Assembly (NCBI GenBank): GCA_037968995.1
Contig: JBBKWP010000073.1
Coordinates: 1-8,072, forward strand
DNA: 8,072 bases
Direction of reading: 5' to 3'
Source of the DNA: JAEXNA01 sp037968995
Lineage (GTDB): Bacteria > Vulcanimicrobiota > Xenobia > Xenobiales > JADMJV01
In this document: positions 4,982 through 8,072 of the stretch, one piece after another
How the letters are laid out: each line of letters begins with the position of its first letter
Numbering within the stretch: position 1 is the stretch's first letter
Made by a program: the position numbers and the translations under genes
Notes under the pieces: generated by a model
The model's input: the letters and a program-made list of their open reading frames with translations, nothing else
What the model was told of the DNA's origin: nothing
Databases searched by the model: none

Positions 4982-6580
4982 CTAAGGCGCGGGGGGAAGG
5001 TCGTCGAGAAACCAGGGAAGATCTTTGAAAGTGGTCGTCGTCGGTGCGTCGACCCTCATTACGATTCTGCCGGAGCGATCGACGACCGCTACACAAGGGT
5101 GCCCCTTGAGTCCGAAATCCTGAGGGCTTGAGGCTTCCCCCCAAAGTTGGGCGGATGTTCCCGGCTGACTCAGGTAGAGGCGGAGGGCATCTTTCTGAGA
5201 TTTTGGGTCTACGTGGACGGCTACGGTCTCTACGGACCCTTTATAGCGGGCGTCGATGGCGCCCAATCCGTCAAGCAGTTCCTTGGGACCCGCATCTTGG
5301 CTTGACCAAAACAGGATGACAATGGGTCGCTTGAGGAGGGCGTCGCTCATTCGATAGAGACTTCCTCTGCGATCCTTGGCCACTAACGCCGGAGCCAAGG
5401 AGCCTTCCTGTGGAGTCTGACGCGAAAGCTGAGCCCGGCTTACGAGAGTCAAGGTTTTTCCATCGGTCTCATAAACGATGGCATCGCCGGCTTTGACCTG
5501 GAAGTCGATCTTTGCGCCTCCTGGTATAGCCAAAGCGGCCGGCCCCACCGAAGGGCTCACCGCCGACACTGGGGTAAGCTCGAGGGAGCCACCCGAGGTC
5601 GTCAACTCAACCCGAGATTTTTCCTGACTAAGGACTGCGAGCTTGGGTCGGCCGTCGAGTTCGAAGGCGTCTTGAAGCGCGCTATCTGCCAGTCCCGGGT
5701 CGCCGGCCAGGAGATAGGCCGCCCAGAGATTGGTGCGAATGGAAGCCCAGTCGGGGCGCTGGAGCTTGGCCTCCTCGAGAAGCTTCACCGCTTTGTCAGT
5801 CTGTTGGAGGCTGAGCGCAGCTTGAGCGGCCTTGAGGCCCAAAAGCGGAAAAGGGATGTCGGTCTCACGGCACTTACTGAGACCCCTGTCAAAGGATTTC
5901 AGGGCCTGCTCGGTGTCCTGAATTTCCAGGTAGCGGTGTCCCAATAGATAATCAAAGGCGGGTTCGGTCGGGACTTTCTTGGCTGCCTCGTAATAGAGAT
6001 TCACGGCTTTTTCTCCCATAGGGAGCGTCTGGGCCAGGACGACCTTGGCGACACCAGACGTCGGGGCGGCTTTGGCCGCCTTCTTCCACCAGTTGAGTCC
6101 ATCCTCGGGTTTTCCGCGCAAGAATTCTACCCGACCGCGATAATAGAGGAGAGCGGCCGCCTGAGGGTGCCATGAATAGTGAGCTATCAATTCGTCGAGA
6201 CTCTTGGCGGCCTCGGCGAAGCGCGCTTCGCGGGCCAGTGTATCGGCCTGTCGGCCGCCCGCTAGGATAAGGTTATGGAGGGCCTCGTCGTTGTCTCTGG
6301 ACAACGATAGGGCTTTTCGAAAACAGTAGATCGCCCGAGGATCGTTGCCCTTCTTGAAGTGAGCAAATCCTAGTCGATTCTGAGCCACGCTGGAGTTTGG
6401 ATAGAAGTTCGCCAATTTCTCGTAAAGCGTGATGGCTTTGTCGATGTCGTTGGCAGCGAGGGCCGCTTCTGCACGCTGAAAAAGCTCCGCGAAAGCCGGT
6501 TGTTGAGCGAGGGCAGGGGGAACGAGCAAACACACAAAAATCAGGGGGGTGATGAGTCGCAGCAAACTGAATCTGTCCAT
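4982..6580 (-). CDS. Exported TPR protein with C-terminal cysteine-less thioredoxin-like domain
   Basis: This protein has 532 residues. Residues 1-25 are a Sec signal peptide: basic MDRFSLLR, a hydrophobic core LITPLIFVCLLV, and a likely cut after ALA25. Residues about 27-315 are TPR repeats (AEAALAANDIDKAITLYEKL, RLGFAHFKKGNDPRAIYCFR, LEIQDTEQALKSFDRGL, LSLQQTDKAVKLLEEAKL). After a linker rich in beta strands, residues about 395-525 resemble a TlpA/redoxin-type thioredoxin fold: PIVILFWSSQDAGPKELLDGL at 419-439 corresponds to the usual 'FWA.WC..C' strand and helix, and GHPCVAVVDRSGRIV (493-507) to the cis-Pro loop. The two active-site cysteines are absent, so disulfide exchange by the normal mechanism is unlikely; C496 beside the cis-Pro is the only Cys in this domain. 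I chose the ATG at 6580 because it starts the signal peptide and has GAAGG upstream; the frame continues to 6838, but only inside the permease gene. It is probably a periplasmic or surface scaffold. Confidence 0.82.
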   Translation of the reverse strand: MDRFSLLRLITPLIFVCLLVPPALAQQPAFAELFQRAEAALAANDIDKAITLYEKLANFYPNSSVAQNRLGFAHFKKGNDPRAIYCFRKALSLSRDNDEALHNLILAGGRQADTLAREARFAEAAKSLDELIAHYSWHPQAAALLYYRGRVEFLRGKPEDGLNWWKKAAKAAPTSGVAKVVLAQTLPMGEKAVNLYYEAAKKVPTEPAFDYLLGHRYLEIQDTEQALKSFDRGLSKCRETDIPFPLLGLKAAQAALSLQQTDKAVKLLEEAKLQRPDWASIRTNLWAAYLLAGDPGLADSALQDAFELDGRPKLAVLSQEKSRVELTTSGGSLELTPVSAVSPSVGPAALAIPGGAKIDFQVKAGDAIVYETDGKTLTLVSRAQLSRQTPQEGSLAPALVAKDRRGSLYRMSDALLKRPIVILFWSSQDAGPKELLDGLGAIDARYKGSVETVAVHVDPKSQKDALRLYLSQPGTSAQLWGEASSPQDFGLKGHPCVAVVDRSGRIVMRVDAPTTTTFKDLPWFLDDLPPAP

Positions 6581-6606
6581 GGCTCGACCTTCGTTCGTTT
6601 CTCCAC

Positions 6607-6610
6607 GGAG
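6607..6610 (+). promoter_or_regulatory. Shine-Dalgarno site that decides the permease GTG start
   Basis: GGAG lies six bases before GTG 6617. The longer reading from TTG 6500 would run through the start and signal peptide of the opposite gene and add a polar tail without homology. Confidence 0.65.
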
Positions 6611-6616
6611 CCTTTT

Positions 6617-7909
6617 GTGAATCCTGGAGTTGAGCCGCAAGAACGCACCTTCGGGCCCTACACCTCGTTCGCTTTTGTGGTGGGGACCGTCGTAGGAACC
6701 GGGATCTATCTCAAGCCTTCCCAAGTCACCCGACTCGTCCCCGAGATGTGGCAGAACCTTTCGTTGTGGACGGCCGGAGGACTTTTCGCTCTTTGCGGAG
6801 CTTTGGTCTACGCTAGACTGGCCGCGGTTTGGCCTCAAGCAGGCGGGGCCTACGTCTACCTCCGGGAGTGCTACGGCTCGTGGGCCGGGGCGCTGCTAAT
6901 GGCGGCCGATGTTCTGTTGGCTCGACCGGCGGCGGTTGGAGCTTTGGCCACTGGTCTCGGGCTGATTTGGGGTCTAGGCATTCACGATACGGTGTTGTTG
7001 GCGGTGGCAACCTTGACTGTTTTGACGGTCACTCATCTTGTCGGGAGTCGGGCTGCCGGTCGACTGCAGGTGGTCTTGACGGTAGTTCAAATGCTGCCGC
7101 TTTTGTTCTGTGCCGTTGGAGGTATTCAGTTAAACAACGTCTCGGTACAGCCTACCCCCATGAACGCTCCCCTCTGGGCCAGCGGATTTCTGGCGGTGCT
7201 TTGGGCTTATGACGGTTGGTACAACGTCACCATTCTGGGCGGCGAAGTCCGTCGCCCAGACCGAAACCTTCGTTGGTCGTTGGTGGGCGGAGTGATGCTG
7301 GTGACGCTGCTGTATGTGGGGCTCAACGGGCTGCTCTTGATGAAGATCGACCGGAGCGTCATTGCAGAACAGGGGATACCCTTTCTCGGACTTCTTCAGG
7401 GATGGGGACGGCCGGTTTGGGAAACAGGTCTGAAATTTGCCTTGTCTTTTGCCCTGCTGGCCACCCTCAACGGCACCTTGGTTTGTGGCTCGAGAATGCT
7501 GATCGCTGGAAGCGAGAACGGTCTGTTGGTCAAGCTGTCTTCTGGGATCCGGGGAGAGCGGCGCGCCGTGCTTCTGTTCTTTTTTTGGTGTGTAGGGATG
7601 TTGTTGCTGTTCGCTGGGTTGCCGTCTCAGTTCTCTTTGTTCGACCAACTTTCTGAATACACGGCGGTCGTGGTCGCTGGTCTTTCAGGTCTTACGATCA
7701 CTTGTATCTTTCGATTGAGGCGCTTTGGGGAAAAGGTCGACCGGTGTTCCTGGATAGGGGCCTGTGTCTACCTACTAGTGGACCTCTGGTTGATGGCGCT
7801 CCTGTTGGTAGAGCGACCGTGGCTTGCGATGGCAGGTGCTGGCTCCGTACTCATAACCGGAACGGTTTTGTGGTTCCTGCGTGCCTCCAGGATTGAGGAG
7901 AATCAATGA
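6617..7909 (+). CDS. APC-superfamily amino-acid permease
   Basis: This is an integral membrane protein of 430 residues with about 12 hydrophobic helices, the normal topology for amino acid/polyamine/organocation transporters. The first helix carries VVGTVVGTGIYLKPS (21-35), with the glycine-rich unwound GTGI substrate-binding motif at 27-30. WPQAGGAYVYLRECYG (72-87) matches the conserved 'P.sGG.Y.Y......G' loop. The sixth helix and following loop, LWAYDGWYNVTILGGEVRRP (195-214), closely resemble the 'FAYDGW...t...gEv.nP.rn' pattern of the LAT/SteT-like branch. It should move amino acids or related compounds across the inner membrane; the substrate cannot be read from the sequence. The start is GTG 6617. 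The gene is divergent from the TPR-thioredoxin gene. Its stop TGA overlaps the ATG at 7906 (ATGA), indicating coupling to what follows. Confidence 0.88.
   Translation: MNPGVEPQERTFGPYTSFAFVVGTVVGTGIYLKPSQVTRLVPEMWQNLSLWTAGGLFALCGALVYARLAAVWPQAGGAYVYLRECYGSWAGALLMAADVLLARPAAVGALATGLGLIWGLGIHDTVLLAVATLTVLTVTHLVGSRAAGRLQVVLTVVQMLPLLFCAVGGIQLNNVSVQPTPMNAPLWASGFLAVLWAYDGWYNVTILGGEVRRPDRNLRWSLVGGVMLVTLLYVGLNGLLLMKIDRSVIAEQGIPFLGLLQGWGRPVWETGLKFALSFALLATLNGTLVCGSRMLIAGSENGLLVKLSSGIRGERRAVLLFFFWCVGMLLLFAGLPSQFSLFDQLSEYTAVVVAGLSGLTITCIFRLRRFGEKVDRCSWIGACVYLLVDLWLMALLLVERPWLAMAGAGSVLITGTVLWFLRASRIEENQ
7895..7900 (+). promoter_or_regulatory. Strong Shine-Dalgarno inside the permease 3' end
   Basis: GAGGAG lies five bases before ATG 7906, an ideal spacing, but that ATG opens only a six-codon frame. 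The next ATG (7923) is 22 bases away from this site, too far for direct use. Ribosomes loading here would have to pass through the mini-ORF to reach the downstream gene. Confidence 0.55.
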
Positions 7910-7926
7910 GAATTCTTCGCTTATGA
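7906..7926 (+). CDS. Possible six-codon leader cistron (MRILRL)
   Basis: The ATG at 7906 overlaps the permease stop as ATGA, has a well-placed GAGGAG, encodes MRILRL and ends at TGA 7924-7926, which itself overlaps the downstream ATG 7923 (again ATGA). It could be a coupling leader. Alternatively, because MRIL resembles the start of the following protein (MNILL), it could be a duplicated or decayed former start. It is too short to judge by composition. Confidence 0.35.
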   Translation: MRILRL

Positions 7927-8072
7927 ACATACTCTTGTATCAGGCCAGGGATCAGGGCGATTCTATGCGTGACCACGAAGAACGCTGTTTTCGTGAAAAG
8001 CTCACTTACTTGAATACGGGCGCCGCGGTAGATCTCGAAATCTTTAATCTCGTCACTCAACCCGTCGAAGAC
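7923..8072 (+). CDS. Start of a gene, possibly class I glutamine amidotransferase-like; truncated by the window end
   Basis: Fifty codons are open to the end of the window. The N-terminus is a short beta strand (MNILLYQARD) followed by a polar turn and a charged helix (MRDHEERCFREKL), then a second strand region (VDLEIFNLVT). The pattern 'strand, QxRD, helix containing HEExCF' resembles GMP-synthase-like class I glutamine amidotransferases, whose N-terminal strand begins the same fold. The catalytic Cys, His and Glu of that family would lie beyond the window, so this is a tentative call. Translation probably depends on coupling through the overlapping stop/start at 7923-7926, since the nearest good ribosome site belongs to ATG 7906. 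It would form an operon with the permease. Confidence 0.5.
   Translation, partial: MNILLYQARDQGDSMRDHEERCFREKLTYLNTGAAVDLEIFNLVTQPVED

Noticed and set aside
6500..6616. N-terminal extension of the permease from TTG 6500
   Set aside because: The added residues are polar and without homology, and overlap the opposite gene's signal peptide region; GTG 6617 has a well-placed GGAG.
6581..6838. N-terminal extension of the TPR-thioredoxin protein to 6838
   Set aside because: It would place 86 polar residues before an evident signal peptide and lies antisense to the first part of the permease.
7130..7648. 172-codon open frame on the minus strand
   Set aside because: It is antisense to the permease and very rich in Gln, His and Pro, as expected from reading a membrane-protein gene backwards.
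7851..8060. 69-codon minus-strand frame at the right end
   Set aside because: It overlaps the permease end and the plus-strand amidotransferase-like start, and shows no domain; the plus-strand frame fits the operon layout better.

Overview
The window looks like ordinary bacterial chromosome from a Gram-negative-type organism of moderately high GC content. The evidence is an ExbB/TolQ-type inner-membrane channel, a peptidoglycan hydrolase, Sec-type export and Shine-Dalgarno-led genes. There is no rRNA, tRNA, CRISPR array, transposase or integrase. I cannot name the lineage. The GapR-like (DUF2312) protein is best known from Alphaproteobacteria, but the other genes do not clearly point there.

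Layout, left to right. (1) 3-1817 (+): the 3' part of a large gene whose start lies before the window. It opens in a near-perfect 18-bp tandem repeat encoding an acidic (EEEPVV)n stretch and continues into a TPR domain. (2) 1844-2608 (-): an ExbB/TolQ/MotA-family proton-channel subunit, convergent with gene 1 and with no ExbD partner on either side. (3) 2609-2829: a divergent regulatory region with a TATAAT box. (4) 2830-4347 (+): a two-enzyme wall hydrolase, a lytic transglycosylase (SLT) domain fused to a zinc amidase (Amidase_3), with no visible signal peptide. (5) 4348-4615: a compact noncoding stretch holding a weak hairpin, a strong terminator, a two-tier stem-loop capped by TTCG and a 20-bp palindrome. 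(6) 4616-4864 (+): a short GapR-like nucleoid protein, followed by a 12-bp GAAA-loop terminator. (7) 4982-6580 (-): an exported TPR protein with a C-terminal thioredoxin-like fold that lacks its cysteines. (8) 6617-7909 (+): an APC-superfamily amino-acid permease, divergent from gene 7 with only 36 bp between start codons. (9) 7906-7926: a possible six-codon mini-cistron overlapping the permease stop. (10) 7923 to the end (+): the first 50 codons of a further gene, tentatively a class I glutamine-amidotransferase-like protein.

How they may fit together. The ExbB homologue, the SLT-amidase and the exported TPR-thioredoxin protein all point to the cell envelope, but nothing shows that they form one pathway. 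The permease, mini-ORF and amidotransferase-like gene overlap by ATGA junctions and probably form one translationally coupled operon. The most noteworthy items are the leader of the GapR-like gene, the cysteine-less thioredoxin fold, the SLT-amidase fusion without a recognisable export signal, and the acidic hexapeptide repeat. I see no convincing multi-gene novel system.
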